A DNA stretch of 64,000 nucleotides from Bacteroidales bacterium (GCA_017548125.1 JAFYNK010000089.1:1-64000), one strand, 5' to 3'; positions 6,719 through 14,933 are shown, counted from the first letter of the stretch. A program made the numbers and translations. The notes: generated by a model from the sequence alone, not told the origin.

Positions 6719-7086
6719 ATGTTAAGTGCAACAGTTACAGTAGTTTGCTACAAGTGGAAAACACTATCTAATGGTGAAAATCCTTTAATGCTTCGTGTGA
6801 AGAAATTGTATTTAGCCAGAAAGGTACAACTTTCAGCATACAGAGAATTAACGTAATGCTCAAAGAAGTAAAAAAGAAATACCGTTTACACGTTGGTAAT
6901 TTCTCGTGCCATTCATTACGCAAGACATTTGGCAGACAGGTTTACACTATGAGTGGAGAAAACGCAGAACTAGCATTAGTTAAGCTGATGGAATTGTTCA
7001 ATCACAGCAGTGTAGCAATAACTAAAAGATACTTGGGATTGAGACAAGAGGAAATTTTAGAGACATACGACTGTCTGAGTTTCTGA
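6719..7086 (+). pseudogene. Tyrosine recombinase (integrase), internally deleted
   Basis: Two frames are left. From the ATG at 6719, 45 codons (TVTVVCYKWKTLSNGENPLMLRV) look like the N-terminal arm-binding segment of Bacteroidota integrases and end at 6856. The frame starting at 6856 gives 76 residues with the catalytic C-terminus: HSLRKTFGRQV (His and Arg of the HxxR box), FNHSSVAITKRYLG (His/Tyr region, catalytic Tyr in KRYLG). The central ~250 residues, including the first catalytic Arg, are missing and the two parts are out of frame. The enzyme family makes and resolves integrated elements; this copy must be inactive. Confidence 0.75.
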
Positions 7087-7210
7087 TTTTTAGCTTGGTG
7101 GATTTTTTCAGAATTTTGCTTTTATATAGTGAGACTTGAAAAATCTACCAGCTATTAAAAATTTATTGGAAATATTTATCAACAGATAGATATTATCTGA
7201 AAAACTTTTC

Positions 7211-7218
7211 TACCTTTG
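7211..7218 (+). promoter_or_regulatory. Promoter box TACCTTTG for the structured RNA
   Basis: It matches the Bacteroidota -7 consensus TAnnTTTG and lies just before the start of the rod-shaped RNA. I see no clear -33 box. Confidence 0.6.
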
Positions 7219-7223
7219 CAAAG

Positions 7224-7458
7224 CAACTCCACAGTGGAGTGCAAAGGTGTTATTGAAATTATCTTCTTAGATTAAACTTCGCAACTTTAACTCTGACACG
7301 AAGATGATGAGCAATAGCACCCACATCATTGGTGTGTACAGCCATAATTGGCTTTTCACATATCCTTTGGTGTGGGCTATTGTTTTATCCGTGTCAAAGG
7401 TAATGCGAAGACCTAATCTAAGGATGAAGCAATAAGTTCCCACACCTTTCTTTTTTAT
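7224..7458 (+). ncRNA. Rod-shaped structured RNA, candidate 6S-like RNA
   Basis: The two halves pair over the whole length. AAAGGTGT (7243-7250) pairs with 7442-7449, TATTG (7251) with 7430-7434, CTTAGATTA (7266-7274) with 7414-7422, CTTCGCA (7277-7283) with 7404-7410, TGACACG (7294-7300) with 7390-7396, CAATAGC (7312-7318) with 7376-7382 and CCACA (7321-7325) with 7371-7375. An AGCCA/TGGCT cap hairpin sits at 7340-7353. A T-run at 7451-7456 ends it, and a TAnnTTTG promoter precedes it. A long interrupted duplex with bubbles and its own promoter and terminator is the layout of 6S RNA, which binds RNA polymerase. The Bacteroidales-1 RNA class is another possibility. The structure is seen directly; the identity is inference. 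Confidence 0.6.
7226..7240. promoter_or_regulatory. Perfect palindrome at the transcription start
   Basis: ACTCCAC-A-GTGGAGT is a perfect inverted repeat within about 20 bases of the TACCTTTG box. An outer pair, CCTTTGC/GCAAAGG (7213-7219, 7241-7247), encloses it. The position fits an operator overlapping +1, though part of it also takes part in the RNA's closing region. Confidence 0.4.
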
Positions 7459-7507
7459 AATCCGCTTTCTTCTGGGAATTGTGAGGGCATTGAAAAAATG
7501 AAATATT

Positions 7508-7879
7508 ATGACATTCACAAATGAAGAATTAAGTGCAATCTATAGATTAGCACAAGCAATGGCACAAGCAGATGGTAAGGTTACTAAGGAAGAAATAGCT
7601 GTAATTATCCTTGAACTTCAGAGATTTGGCGTAGATCAAAATAAAGCTAAGATTATTATCGAAATGTCAGAGAAAATGTCGTATTCGGAGGCGTGTCAAA
7701 TAGTATCTAGAATGATTCCTTCTGAAAAACGTTATGTTACCGCATATCTTGGTGCTTTAATATGCGCAGATGGAAACATTGATGATTCTGAAATGAAATT
7801 ATGGTCATTAATAACAGCTATATGTGATTTGCCAGAAATGAATATCATTGAAGCATTAGATATTATGGCTAAATTATAA
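7508..7879 (+). CDS. TerB-like helical protein, first gene of the orphan operon
   Basis: 123 residues, all-helical. Two acidic segments, AQADGKVTKEE (about 18-28) and CADGNIDDSE (about 87-96), sit in a pseudo-repeat as in TerB/DjlA-like domains, where such Asp/Glu sites are thought to bind metal. There is no signal peptide, so it is cytoplasmic. The ATG at 7508 follows the structured RNA by about 50 bases. It heads a run of five further genes on the same strand with gaps of 12-79 bases. TerB domains occur in stress and phage-defence contexts, but no specific function is shown here. Confidence 0.6.
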   Translation: MTFTNEELSAIYRLAQAMAQADGKVTKEEIAVIILELQRFGVDQNKAKIIIEMSEKMSYSEACQIVSRMIPSEKRYVTAYLGALICADGNIDDSEMKLWSLITAICDLPEMNIIEALDIMAKL

Positions 7880-7923
7880 GTTATATAAAAGAATTTGTTA
7901 ATTTTTAACTCAAAATTAATACT

Positions 7924-8277
7924 ATGATGTATCAATCATTAAACCAAGATAGCATACAGCGTATTAAAAATATAGAAAACGGTTTTAGGAATTATCCAGC
8001 TTATGCATCTTTTCAAATAAGAAATTTTGTGTATGATATGCATGCAGGGGTGCATGCTTTGGAAATAACACGTAATGGTCAGAATGTTAATTTGTTCTTG
8101 TTTTATCCTGATGCAAGTGGAAGTGGAAAGATTGGTTCCATTGCTTTATATGGAGTGAATTTACAAGGCCATTATAATGCCATGCGTTCTTCGATGATGG
8201 CATTTGGCATGCCAATATCAGATATTTCTTTTGATTCTGGATTCGAACCATTTTTGGATATTTATCTTAATTATTGA
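7924..8277 (+). CDS. Cytoplasmic protein of unknown function
   Basis: 117 residues without signal peptide or membrane segment. The sequence alternates beta-like stretches (HALEITRNGQNVNLFLFYP, IGSIALYGVN) with a helical middle (GHYNAMRSSMMAFGMPI). I recognise no domain. It lies 44 bases after the TerB-like gene and 36 before the next one, so it is part of the same transcript. The start is the ATG at 7924, which is followed at once by a second Met codon; either could serve. Confidence 0.5.
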   Translation: MMYQSLNQDSIQRIKNIENGFRNYPAYASFQIRNFVYDMHAGVHALEITRNGQNVNLFLFYPDASGSGKIGSIALYGVNLQGHYNAMRSSMMAFGMPISDISFDSGFEPFLDIYLNY

Positions 8278-8313
8278 TGAACAGTCTATTAAGGAGTAGA
8301 CTTTAAATGTTGT

Positions 8314-8643
8314 ATGCCTTTTGTAACACATGTGTTTAATAGTCATAAAAGATTTGAAAATGGAGTGTTAGTCTCACATGATCAAGTCCCAAGACGTGCT
8401 AATTTGGAATATGATGTAACTGGAAACAATGTTGTTATTTCCATTATACCGACCTTGAGTCCTAAGCGAGCACATCTTATCGAACAAAAATTCTTTACCT
8501 TGTATTATTTAGCTGAAGACCCAAGATTTAGTTTTGAAATAGAATGTTGGCCAGATAATGGTACAATAAAAAGGTTGTCTGTATTCAGAAAAGACATGGG
8601 TGTGGAAATACAATATATAAGTGATCATCAAGATGCAATTTAA
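8314..8643 (+). CDS. Cytoplasmic protein of unknown function
   Basis: 109 residues, soluble and beta-rich (NNVVISIIPTLSP, RFSFEIECWPDNGTIKRLSVFRK). No family is recognised. An AAGGAG sequence at 8291-8296 lies about 17 bases before the ATG, too far for a good ribosome site. Another ATG at 8307 is in a different frame. The stop is 12 bases before the next gene, so the two are tightly linked. Confidence 0.5.
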   Translation: MPFVTHVFNSHKRFENGVLVSHDQVPRRANLEYDVTGNNVVISIIPTLSPKRAHLIEQKFFTLYYLAEDPRFSFEIECWPDNGTIKRLSVFRKDMGVEIQYISDHQDAI

Positions 8644-8655
8644 ATTATAAATAAA

Positions 8656-9261
8656 ATGATAACAAAACTTCTTAAAGAATATACACAAGTACGTGTGTCG
8701 TATGAAGCTGTAGGAAAAGATCCTTCTTCAGAAGTGATAAAAGTATTGCTTAAATTAGAATCTGAATTAAAAAAAAGAGATTGGAAATGTCCTAGTGATT
8801 GTGTGTATAATGACACTGTAGCCATGTGTGCATTTTTTGAAATGTATGCTAGAAAAATAGGTGGAGATGCACCTATAATGTTGTGCTATTACTATAGTAG
8901 TAGGGTGGCTAATAATCGCACATTGTCAGAGAGTGCTCGTGTTGAAGGAAACAAGCATAGAGCATTTATAGTTTTTAAAGCTATGGATAAACTAAGCATG
9001 ACATTTAACATTGCATGTAATGCACCTATTGCAGAATATAGAGGTAGATTAAACAGCAACCAATTTGTTGACATACTCTTATTAAGCGATGTGTATAAAG
9101 CTTGGAATGCTGATAACAATAGTACATTGCTTCAGAATTTGAAACGACAAACACCAATGGTAGCAGCTAACCATCCTACGTTTACAAAACAGCAAATTAT
9201 AATGGAAGGAGAATTGGCTCATGAGGCAGTATTAAATATTGTTAGTACCATCGTAGAATAA
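8656..9261 (+). CDS. Helical cytoplasmic protein of unknown function
   Basis: 201 residues, predominantly alpha-helical and soluble. It has several Cys (WKCPSDCVYNDTVAMCAFF) near residues 40-60 but no clear CXXC metal knuckle. Small residues dominate the C-terminus (GELAHEAVLNIVSTIVE). I do not recognise it. It is central in the orphan operon, with a 12-base gap upstream and 57 bases downstream, and shares the low GC content of its neighbours. Confidence 0.5.
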   Translation: MITKLLKEYTQVRVSYEAVGKDPSSEVIKVLLKLESELKKRDWKCPSDCVYNDTVAMCAFFEMYARKIGGDAPIMLCYYYSSRVANNRTLSESARVEGNKHRAFIVFKAMDKLSMTFNIACNAPIAEYRGRLNSNQFVDILLLSDVYKAWNADNNSTLLQNLKRQTPMVAANHPTFTKQQIIMEGELAHEAVLNIVSTIVE

Positions 9262-9318
9262 ACGTATTTAAGTAAAAAATATTGAATACGATAATTTTAC
9301 TAAATAAAAAAGGATATT

Positions 9319-10047
9319 ATGGATATAAATCTTAATTTTCAACAAAAGGCTGCAATATCTCAGTTTCTAAATCATCTTACAAAACCTTTGACAATGATGG
9401 AATGGGATAGGGAAAAATTGTTTGATGCATTTAGAAGTTACTCATTGCCTCGTCAAACAGATCTTGATTACTCTAGTTATGTTTATGCCCTAAAAACTCT
9501 TCCATTTGCAGTGAAGAGGGATTTTGTTTGCAGGATTTTGAATTCTTGGAGATACGCAGCTCAGGGTGATCCATATACACTATATCAAACATTACAAGAT
9601 ATTTTATATCTAAAGATTGAAACAGGTGTGGAATGTGTACTTTTTAATAATATTTTAAATCTTCGTAATTATCTAGATGTGACATCTATTTCATTTCACG
9701 CCACATCCGAAATGGATTATTACATGATTGACATGATTCTTAATATTCCTGATGTGGATTCCTCGGAAACTCAAATACGTTTTACAACGTCAAGTGAGAT
9801 GGAAACTCCTCGAGTTGAATATTCAATTGCAATAAGTTTACTTAAAAAGAAGAAATCTTTTACAATGCAACCTTCTCAAGAAGATGTGTCTAGAATGCTT
9901 CAGGTGTTGGCAGAAAACAAGACAAAGAAGCACTGTCCTTGGATATATCTGAATTATTCGCTAAAATGTGAGTATATCGGACCTTTTATGCCTAGTTTGT
10001 TTATTAGATATGAAAACATACAATATATTGATAATAATGGGGAATAA
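9319..10047 (+). CDS. Cytoplasmic protein of unknown function
   Basis: 242 residues, the largest of the orphan run. The N-terminal half is helical (FQQKAAISQFLNHLTKPL, YTLYQTLQDILYLKIETG). The C-terminal half is more beta-like with many aromatic residues. There is no signal peptide, membrane segment, P-loop or nuclease motif. The family is not recognised. It is on the same strand as its neighbours and probably co-transcribed with them. Confidence 0.5.
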   Translation: MDINLNFQQKAAISQFLNHLTKPLTMMEWDREKLFDAFRSYSLPRQTDLDYSSYVYALKTLPFAVKRDFVCRILNSWRYAAQGDPYTLYQTLQDILYLKIETGVECVLFNNILNLRNYLDVTSISFHATSEMDYYMIDMILNIPDVDSSETQIRFTTSSEMETPRVEYSIAISLLKKKKSFTMQPSQEDVSRMLQVLAENKTKKHCPWIYLNYSLKCEYIGPFMPSLFIRYENIQYIDNNGE

Positions 10048-10126
10048 TGCCATAATATAAGAATCATATTGTGAAATAGAAATTTGGTTTTCTAGATGTT
10101 GATTAAAATGATTAAATATTTAGATC

Positions 10127-10678
10127 ATGGGAAGATATTACTATCCAGACGCACATGATGCCTTAACTGCCAAAAAGCAGTTTTTGAGAGAACATCATTA
10201 TTATGCAAAACATTGTTTCCAGAATACTTGGGGAACTGGTTATGTTATCTTTGATACCAAAGAAGAAGTTAATCAATGGCATAAAGAACATGCAGGTACA
10301 TATTTCTATGATGAAGAATATGAACCAGGAACAATTTTTACTGAGACTGATGCAATAAAAGAAATAGAAGACACTTATGGCGACCTTATTGATAATGGAC
10401 TCGAAAACAGAAATTATTCAATGCCTGTGTTAGCCATTGGCTTGCCTTTTTCTTCTTTTGGTAATAGGATGGTTTTGAAATTTGTAAAATCGTCTGATGA
10501 AGATGATATTGAATGGCGTTTTTATTATCATTATAGCGGATTCTGTTTGGATGTCTTATCAAAGGACAATGCTTCTATTAGAAGAATCATTATAAGAATA
10601 ATTTATGACCACTTCTATGAATCAAGGTTTAAAAAACGAATAGAAGGTAGTAGGGAGTACCATAAAAACAGATATTAA
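10127..10678 (+). CDS. Charged cytoplasmic protein of unknown function, end of the orphan operon
   Basis: 183 residues, rich in Tyr, His, Glu and Arg. It opens with GRYYYPDAHDALTAKKQFLREHHYYAKHCF and ends in a basic helix (ESRFKKRIEGSREYHKNRY) that could bind nucleic acid (guess). There is no known domain or signal peptide. It follows the previous gene by 79 bases and is closed by the terminator at 10689, so it is the last gene of the unit. Confidence 0.5.
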   Translation: MGRYYYPDAHDALTAKKQFLREHHYYAKHCFQNTWGTGYVIFDTKEEVNQWHKEHAGTYFYDEEYEPGTIFTETDAIKEIEDTYGDLIDNGLENRNYSMPVLAIGLPFSSFGNRMVLKFVKSSDEDDIEWRFYYHYSGFCLDVLSKDNASIRRIIIRIIYDHFYESRFKKRIEGSREYHKNRY

Positions 10679-10688
10679 AAATTAAGAA

Positions 10689-10722
10689 CAAAGCCAACCT
10701 ACATTTCCCGTAAGTTGGCTTT
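10689..10722 (+). terminator. Terminator after the orphan operon, copy 2
   Basis: It has the same stem and length (34 nt) as the terminator at 6034-6067, with one base changed in the loop (T to C). The T-run is weaker (TTTAATTTTAT). Confidence 0.8.
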
Positions 10723-10779
10723 AATTTTATTTCCAAACAATATATTCAAATTTCAATAGTTATTTTTCAAAAACAATTC

Positions 10780-11274
10780 ATGTCTAATATCTTCTTTTAC
10801 ATAATAACCCTCATCTTTGGTGCGTGCTGTGGTTTTATAACATTGCTTTCCAAGATATTCGGTTGGACATATACCGAGGCTTGCGTTTATATCAATCTTT
10901 ACTTGCAATATGCGGTGATGTTATTGTCAACATTGTCTGTTATTTTTGTCGCTGCAAAGAAGATGAGACAAGGTTTTTCTAAACGTAGATTGCTTGTGCT
11001 AATAATGAGTGTTGTTTATAATGTTCCGTTCGTTTGGTTTGGCACGTGGTTATATGACAGATACGGCAAAATCAATTGCGACGCAGCATTTCAACTCTGC
11101 AAAAATGACCTTTGGAAATTAGGTGAACATCTTGATATACCAAGCAATATTCCTTGCTACAGCAAAGGCTGGACGGAATATTATGTGGTAAATATTATCA
11201 TCTTCATTGTTTTATACTTGCTTGCCTTTTTTATAAATTGGAGTGTTAAGAAATTGATTAAGAAATATGTTTAA
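10780..11274 (+). CDS. Four-helix inner-membrane protein, unknown function
   Basis: 164 residues with about four membrane segments (residues 1-25, 40-62, 70-90 and 135-157). A loop between helices 3 and 4 carries two Cys (INCDAAFQLCKN) and a third near SNIPCYSK, likely on the periplasmic side. No family is recognised. It precedes the M23 peptidase gene by 16 bases, so the pair is probably one operon and may form a membrane-bound cell-wall enzyme complex (inference). Confidence 0.55.
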   Translation: MSNIFFYIITLIFGACCGFITLLSKIFGWTYTEACVYINLYLQYAVMLLSTLSVIFVAAKKMRQGFSKRRLLVLIMSVVYNVPFVWFGTWLYDRYGKINCDAAFQLCKNDLWKLGEHLDIPSNIPCYSKGWTEYYVVNIIIFIVLYLLAFFINWSVKKLIKKYV

Positions 11275-11290
11275 ACTTTGATATTTATAT

Positions 11291-11812
11291 ATGATTAAGA
11301 AGATTTTATTAAGGATATTATTTGTTTTCGTAGCGATAATTATTATCTGTCTCCTCATTCCTCAGAATTTAAAAATGCCTGTTGTAGGCGCAGATGATAA
11401 TAGCTATAATCATAATACTTTCTGGCACAAAGGCTGGGGTAGTTCTGTTGTGCATAAAGGTGTTGATGTCTTTGCAAAGAAAGGCACTAGCATAAAATCT
11501 TCAACAGTAGGAATTGTGCTGACAATAGGAGATGGTGACAAAAGTGGTAAATTCGTTTTGGTTTTAGGACCTAAATGGCGACTTCATTACTATGCTCATC
11601 TGGATGAAATAAAAACCAAACGCTTTGCTTTTGTAACGCATGATACAGAGATCGGGACTGTTGGCAATACAGGTAACGCTATCAATACGCCAGCGCATCT
11701 GCATTATTCAATAGTGACATTGATTCCTTATCCTTGGCGCATCGACAATAGTCCTCACGGAATACGAAAGATGTTTTACTTGAATCCGATTGATTATTTG
11801 AAAGAGAAATGA
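11291..11812 (+). CDS. Membrane-anchored M23 (LytM) metallopeptidase
   Basis: 173 residues. Residues 3-25 form an N-terminal membrane helix. The catalytic domain keeps both zinc motifs: HKGVD (the HxxxD pair) and HLHYSI (the HxH part), with VGNTGNA between them as in active LytM proteins. Such enzymes cut peptide cross-links of peptidoglycan in the periplasm. It is short, with no coiled coil or SH3 part, so it probably depends on a partner for targeting; the upstream membrane protein is the obvious candidate. Confidence 0.8.
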   Translation: MIKKILLRILFVFVAIIIICLLIPQNLKMPVVGADDNSYNHNTFWHKGWGSSVVHKGVDVFAKKGTSIKSSTVGIVLTIGDGDKSGKFVLVLGPKWRLHYYAHLDEIKTKRFAFVTHDTEIGTVGNTGNAINTPAHLHYSIVTLIPYPWRIDNSPHGIRKMFYLNPIDYLKEK

Positions 11813-12136
11813 TTGAATAAGAGCGCTTTTGCGTTAGGGATTGGAGCGGCATCCTTTGCGAGCGGAGCGATAGCGGAGTGAGCAAAGATATAGCGGAAAG
11901 CCCGACGGCGGAGCTGGAAGCGGAGCCGAAACGCCCAAAGAAAGACTAAAAGACTACAAGACAACGAGACTACAAGTCTAAAGTCTAAAGTCTAAAGTTA
12001 AAAGTTCTTAGTTCAATAGCTTTAGTTTAAAGTTATGATTCGCAAGTAGAATAAAAAAATATTTCTCTTGTAATTGTATATTTGACTATTAATTTTATCT
12101 TTGTGAATGTAAAGTGAAATTTAAAACATTGACAAA
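11813..12136. repeat. Repeat-rich intergenic spacer
   Basis: The first half (11840-11940) holds a GC-richer segment with repeated GCGGAG words. The second half (11943-12016) has overlapping copies of AGTCTAA and AAGACTA. Related strings recur at 14959-14993 and, inverted, at 19990-20035. No gene is seen. Confidence 0.6.
12096..12103 (+). promoter_or_regulatory. Promoter box TATCTTTG of the SDR gene
   Basis: It matches TAnnTTTG and lies 34 bases before the ATG at 12137. Confidence 0.6.
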
Positions 12137-12892
12137 ATGAACAAGATAGTATTGATAACAGGCGCAACGAGCGGAATCGGACTCGGATGTGCAAGAAAAT
12201 TTGCCGCTAATGGCGATCGTCTCATTCTCACCGGACGTAAAAAAGAACTTCTTGACGAGATAAGCAACGAACTCACTGCTAAAGGCGCTCAGGTTTATAC
12301 TTTGGTCTTTGACGTGCGTGACCGCGAAATGGCGACACAATGCATTGAGAATCTGCCTGATGAATGGAAAGAAATAGATGTTTTGGTAAACAACGCAGGT
12401 CTCGCTCTCGGACTCGAACCAGAATATCAAGGCAGCTTTGACGACTGGGACACTATGGTTGACACCAATATCAAAGGTTTGCTCACAATGACACGCCTCG
12501 TGGTTCCTGGTATGGTTCAACGCGATAGAGGTCATGTCATCAATATCGGCTCCGTGGCTGGCGATGCTGCTTACGCGAACGGCAATGTATATTGCGCCAC
12601 CAAGGCTGCTGTGAAGACAATAACAGACGGACTTCGCATCGATGTTGCTAATACCGCAGTCCGCGTTACTAACCTCAAACCAGGTTTGGTTGAGACAAAC
12701 TTCAGCAACACTCGTTTCCACGGCGATACAGAACGCGCCGCTAACGTTTATAAAGGCATCAAACCGCTGACAGGCGACGACATAGCAGAAGTTGCTGTGT
12801 ATGCTGCCAATGCTCCAGAACATGTGCAGATTGCCGAGGTTCTCGTCCTTGCGACACATCAAGGTAGCGGAAGCGTTATAGTAAGAAAATAA
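12137..12892 (+). CDS. Short-chain dehydrogenase, YdfG-like
   Basis: 251 residues, the classical SDR length. The cofactor motif TGATSGIG is at 7-14, NNAG is near residue 87, the catalytic Ser is in NIGSVAGD, and the Tyr/Lys pair is in YCATKAA. The charged LTGRKKEL after strand 2 suggests NADP(H) preference. The sequence resembles E. coli YdfG, which oxidises 3-hydroxy acids and serine, but the substrate is not provable here. It stands alone, with its own promoter and terminator, and its base composition is richer in GC than the accessory genes upstream. Confidence 0.8.
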   Translation: MNKIVLITGATSGIGLGCARKFAANGDRLILTGRKKELLDEISNELTAKGAQVYTLVFDVRDREMATQCIENLPDEWKEIDVLVNNAGLALGLEPEYQGSFDDWDTMVDTNIKGLLTMTRLVVPGMVQRDRGHVINIGSVAGDAAYANGNVYCATKAAVKTITDGLRIDVANTAVRVTNLKPGLVETNFSNTRFHGDTERAANVYKGIKPLTGDDIAEVAVYAANAPEHVQIAEVLVLATHQGSGSVIVRK

Positions 12893-12900
12893 TTTTAAAT

Positions 12901-12950
12901 AAAATGTCATATTGAATATCAATGTATTATATATGACATTTTATTTTTTT
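12901..12950 (+). terminator. Terminator after the SDR gene
   Basis: A 12-bp perfect stem (AAAATGTCATAT at 12901-12912 with 12931-12942) is followed by a T-rich tail. Confidence 0.8.
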
Positions 12951-13019
12951 ATTCATAACTAAAAATTTAGTTGTATATTTATAAAATAATATATATATTT
13001 GCTGCGTTAAGTTTAAAAA

Positions 13020-13403
13020 ATGTATTATATGGAAAATATAAAAGAACTCACGAAGGCAGAAGAACAGGTGATGCAAGTGCTATGGAAAATAGAACAAGGA
13101 TTTGCGAATGAGATAATGGCAAACTTCCCGGAACCGAAACCAGCTTATAACACAGTGCTTACGATAGTTAGAATCCTGGAGAAGAAAGGATTCGTCGCAC
13201 ACGAGACTTTCTGCAAGGCAAACAGATATTATCCTTTGATTTCAAAATCGGATTATTCGCACAAATCTCTCTGCGGTCTGGTGAAAAATTATTTTAACAA
13301 TTCTTATAGCGAATTGGTCTCAGCTTTCACACAGAAGGAAGACTTCACGGTAGAGCAGCTTCAAGAACTCAAAAACATGATTGATAAAGCATTAAAGAAA
13401 TAA
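13020..13403 (+). CDS. BlaI/MecI-family transcriptional repressor
   Basis: 127 residues. The N-terminal winged helix (LTKAEEQVMQVLWKIEQGFANEIM, then YNTVLTIVRILEKKGFV as recognition helix and wing) is typical of BlaI/CopY. The C-terminal part serves dimerisation. Family members block their own operon until the partner protease receives a signal. The BlaR-like gene starts three bases after the stop. A second Met codon at 13029 could be the true start. No beta-lactamase gene is nearby, so the pair probably senses envelope stress and not a drug as such (inference). Confidence 0.85.
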   Translation: MYYMENIKELTKAEEQVMQVLWKIEQGFANEIMANFPEPKPAYNTVLTIVRILEKKGFVAHETFCKANRYYPLISKSDYSHKSLCGLVKNYFNNSYSELVSAFTQKEDFTVEQLQELKNMIDKALKK

Positions 13404-13406
13404 ACT

Positions 13407-14930
13407 ATGATAACGAACCTGATACTTACATTCTTGGCGACGATGGTCTTGTATTTCGCTTACAAACTATTGTTCCGCAACAGCAACAGATTCCAGCTCA
13501 ACAGAATCATCTTGCTCACGATATCCGTTTTCGCATTCGCGCTTCCTTTCATCAGAATAAACCTTGAAGGACAACACTTTCAGGAAATGACATCGTTCAA
13601 AGAAGAGATGGACGTGATATTTTACAGCGACGCAGTGATAGAAGAAACGCCAGTCGAGGCAAGCGCATTATCCGTTACCGACATAATTTCATACATATAT
13701 ATAGTAGGTGTTGTTTTCTTCCTGATGAAATTCGTTTATAACATCGTTAAGATATATAAGATCAAAGCAGGGAAGAAGATTGAGACGATTGACGATGTTA
13801 ATTACATATACACAAATGAAAGTCATATCCCATTCTCATTCTTAAAAAACATTTACATTCCAAAAGACAATCTCGATGAGATGATTATAAAACACGAGAT
13901 GAGTCACGTGAAGAACTATCATTCTGTTGATGTCATTCTTATGGAGATAATGATTGCATTCCAATGGTTTAATCCTTTTATCAGGATGATTAAGAACGAG
14001 TTGAAGAGCAACCATGAATTCATTGCCGACAGCGAAGCAATTAAGGATGAAGACGAAAAATCGAACTATATGATGTTATTGTTACAGCAGTGCACGGCTG
14101 ACGACTTTAGCACGATAGCTAATAATTTCAGTTTTTTATTAACCAAAAAAAGAATTACTATGATTACGAAAAATCAAAAAGTAAAGGGTTCGGTAATCAA
14201 GGTGTTACTGACTCTTCCGGTGTTTGCATTGTTGATTTTGCTTAACACTCAATGTGATAACACAAAACCTAATGATGAGAAACAATCTGCCGTAGTCAAA
14301 GCTGATGAAAACGCAGGTCAGCTTTTGGGAACTATTGTCGATAGATTCTCTGAAAAACCTATAGCATTCGCTACTGTTGTATTGGAAAAAGATGGCAATG
14401 ACCTCTATTACACCACTTCCGACAAAAATGGAAGCTATAAAATAACAAGAATTAATGAAGGTGCTTATAATGTGAAAGTTAGTTGCGATGGTTATGAATC
14501 AGTCTCAATTAGAGCTGTTAATATTCCAGTTAAAAAACTCACATTCCAAGACTTCTGGTTGAAAAAGAATGATGCAGACGAGCCATCATCACAGAAAGTC
14601 GTTGCAAGTCAAGACTCCATTTACAGAGTTACAGAAGTGATGCCAGAATATCCTGGTGGACCAAATGAGATGATGAAATATCTTCAAGAAAACATAAAAT
14701 ATCCACAATCGGCCAAGGATAACAAGATTGAAGGTAGAGTGTTTGTTACTTTTGTTGTAGAAAAAGATGGTAGTATCAGCAACGCTGCAGTTTTGAGAGG
14801 TATTGATAAAGAATGTGATGCAGAAGCATTAAGAGTTGTTTCTTCAATGCCAAAATGGAATCCAGGAAAACAAGATGGAGAAAATGTAAGAACACAGTTT
14901 ACAATACCTATTTATTATAAGTTTAATTAA
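13407..14930 (+). CDS. BlaR1-like M56 peptidase with CarboxypepD_reg and TonB C-terminal domain
   Basis: 507 residues. N-terminal membrane helices come first, then the M56 zinc site HEMSH (HExxH) and the downstream Glu in NHEFIADSEA. A membrane helix lies near residue 270 (LLTLPVFALLILL). A carboxypeptidase-regulatory-like beta domain follows (LLGTIVDRFSEKPIAFATV). Last comes a TonB-like C-terminal domain (YPGGPNEMMKYLQENIKYP to YYKFN). This Bacteroidota layout joins a repressor-cleaving sensor to periplasmic TonB-type binding. It forms an operon with the BlaI-like gene and ends at a strong terminator. Confidence 0.85.
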   Translation: MITNLILTFLATMVLYFAYKLLFRNSNRFQLNRIILLTISVFAFALPFIRINLEGQHFQEMTSFKEEMDVIFYSDAVIEETPVEASALSVTDIISYIYIVGVVFFLMKFVYNIVKIYKIKAGKKIETIDDVNYIYTNESHIPFSFLKNIYIPKDNLDEMIIKHEMSHVKNYHSVDVILMEIMIAFQWFNPFIRMIKNELKSNHEFIADSEAIKDEDEKSNYMMLLLQQCTADDFSTIANNFSFLLTKKRITMITKNQKVKGSVIKVLLTLPVFALLILLNTQCDNTKPNDEKQSAVVKADENAGQLLGTIVDRFSEKPIAFATVVLEKDGNDLYYTTSDKNGSYKITRINEGAYNVKVSCDGYESVSIRAVNIPVKKLTFQDFWLKKNDADEPSSQKVVASQDSIYRVTEVMPEYPGGPNEMMKYLQENIKYPQSAKDNKIEGRVFVTFVVEKDGSISNAAVLRGIDKECDAEALRVVSSMPKWNPGKQDGENVRTQFTIPIYYKFN

Positions 14931-14933
14931 AGG

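Noticed and set aside
7267..7518. Minus-strand frame over the structured RNA
   Set aside because: Open by chance because the region is an inverted repeat. It has no homology-like features and the opposite strand explains the conservation of pairing.
11943..12016. CRISPR array
   Set aside because: The AGTCTAAAG words overlap each other, with no constant repeat length or unique spacers, and no cas gene is in the window.
12095..12922. 275-codon minus-strand frame antisense to the SDR gene
   Set aside because: The plus strand has full SDR motifs and a promoter. The antisense product is Cys/Ser-rich without a fold, a typical shadow of a GC-balanced gene.
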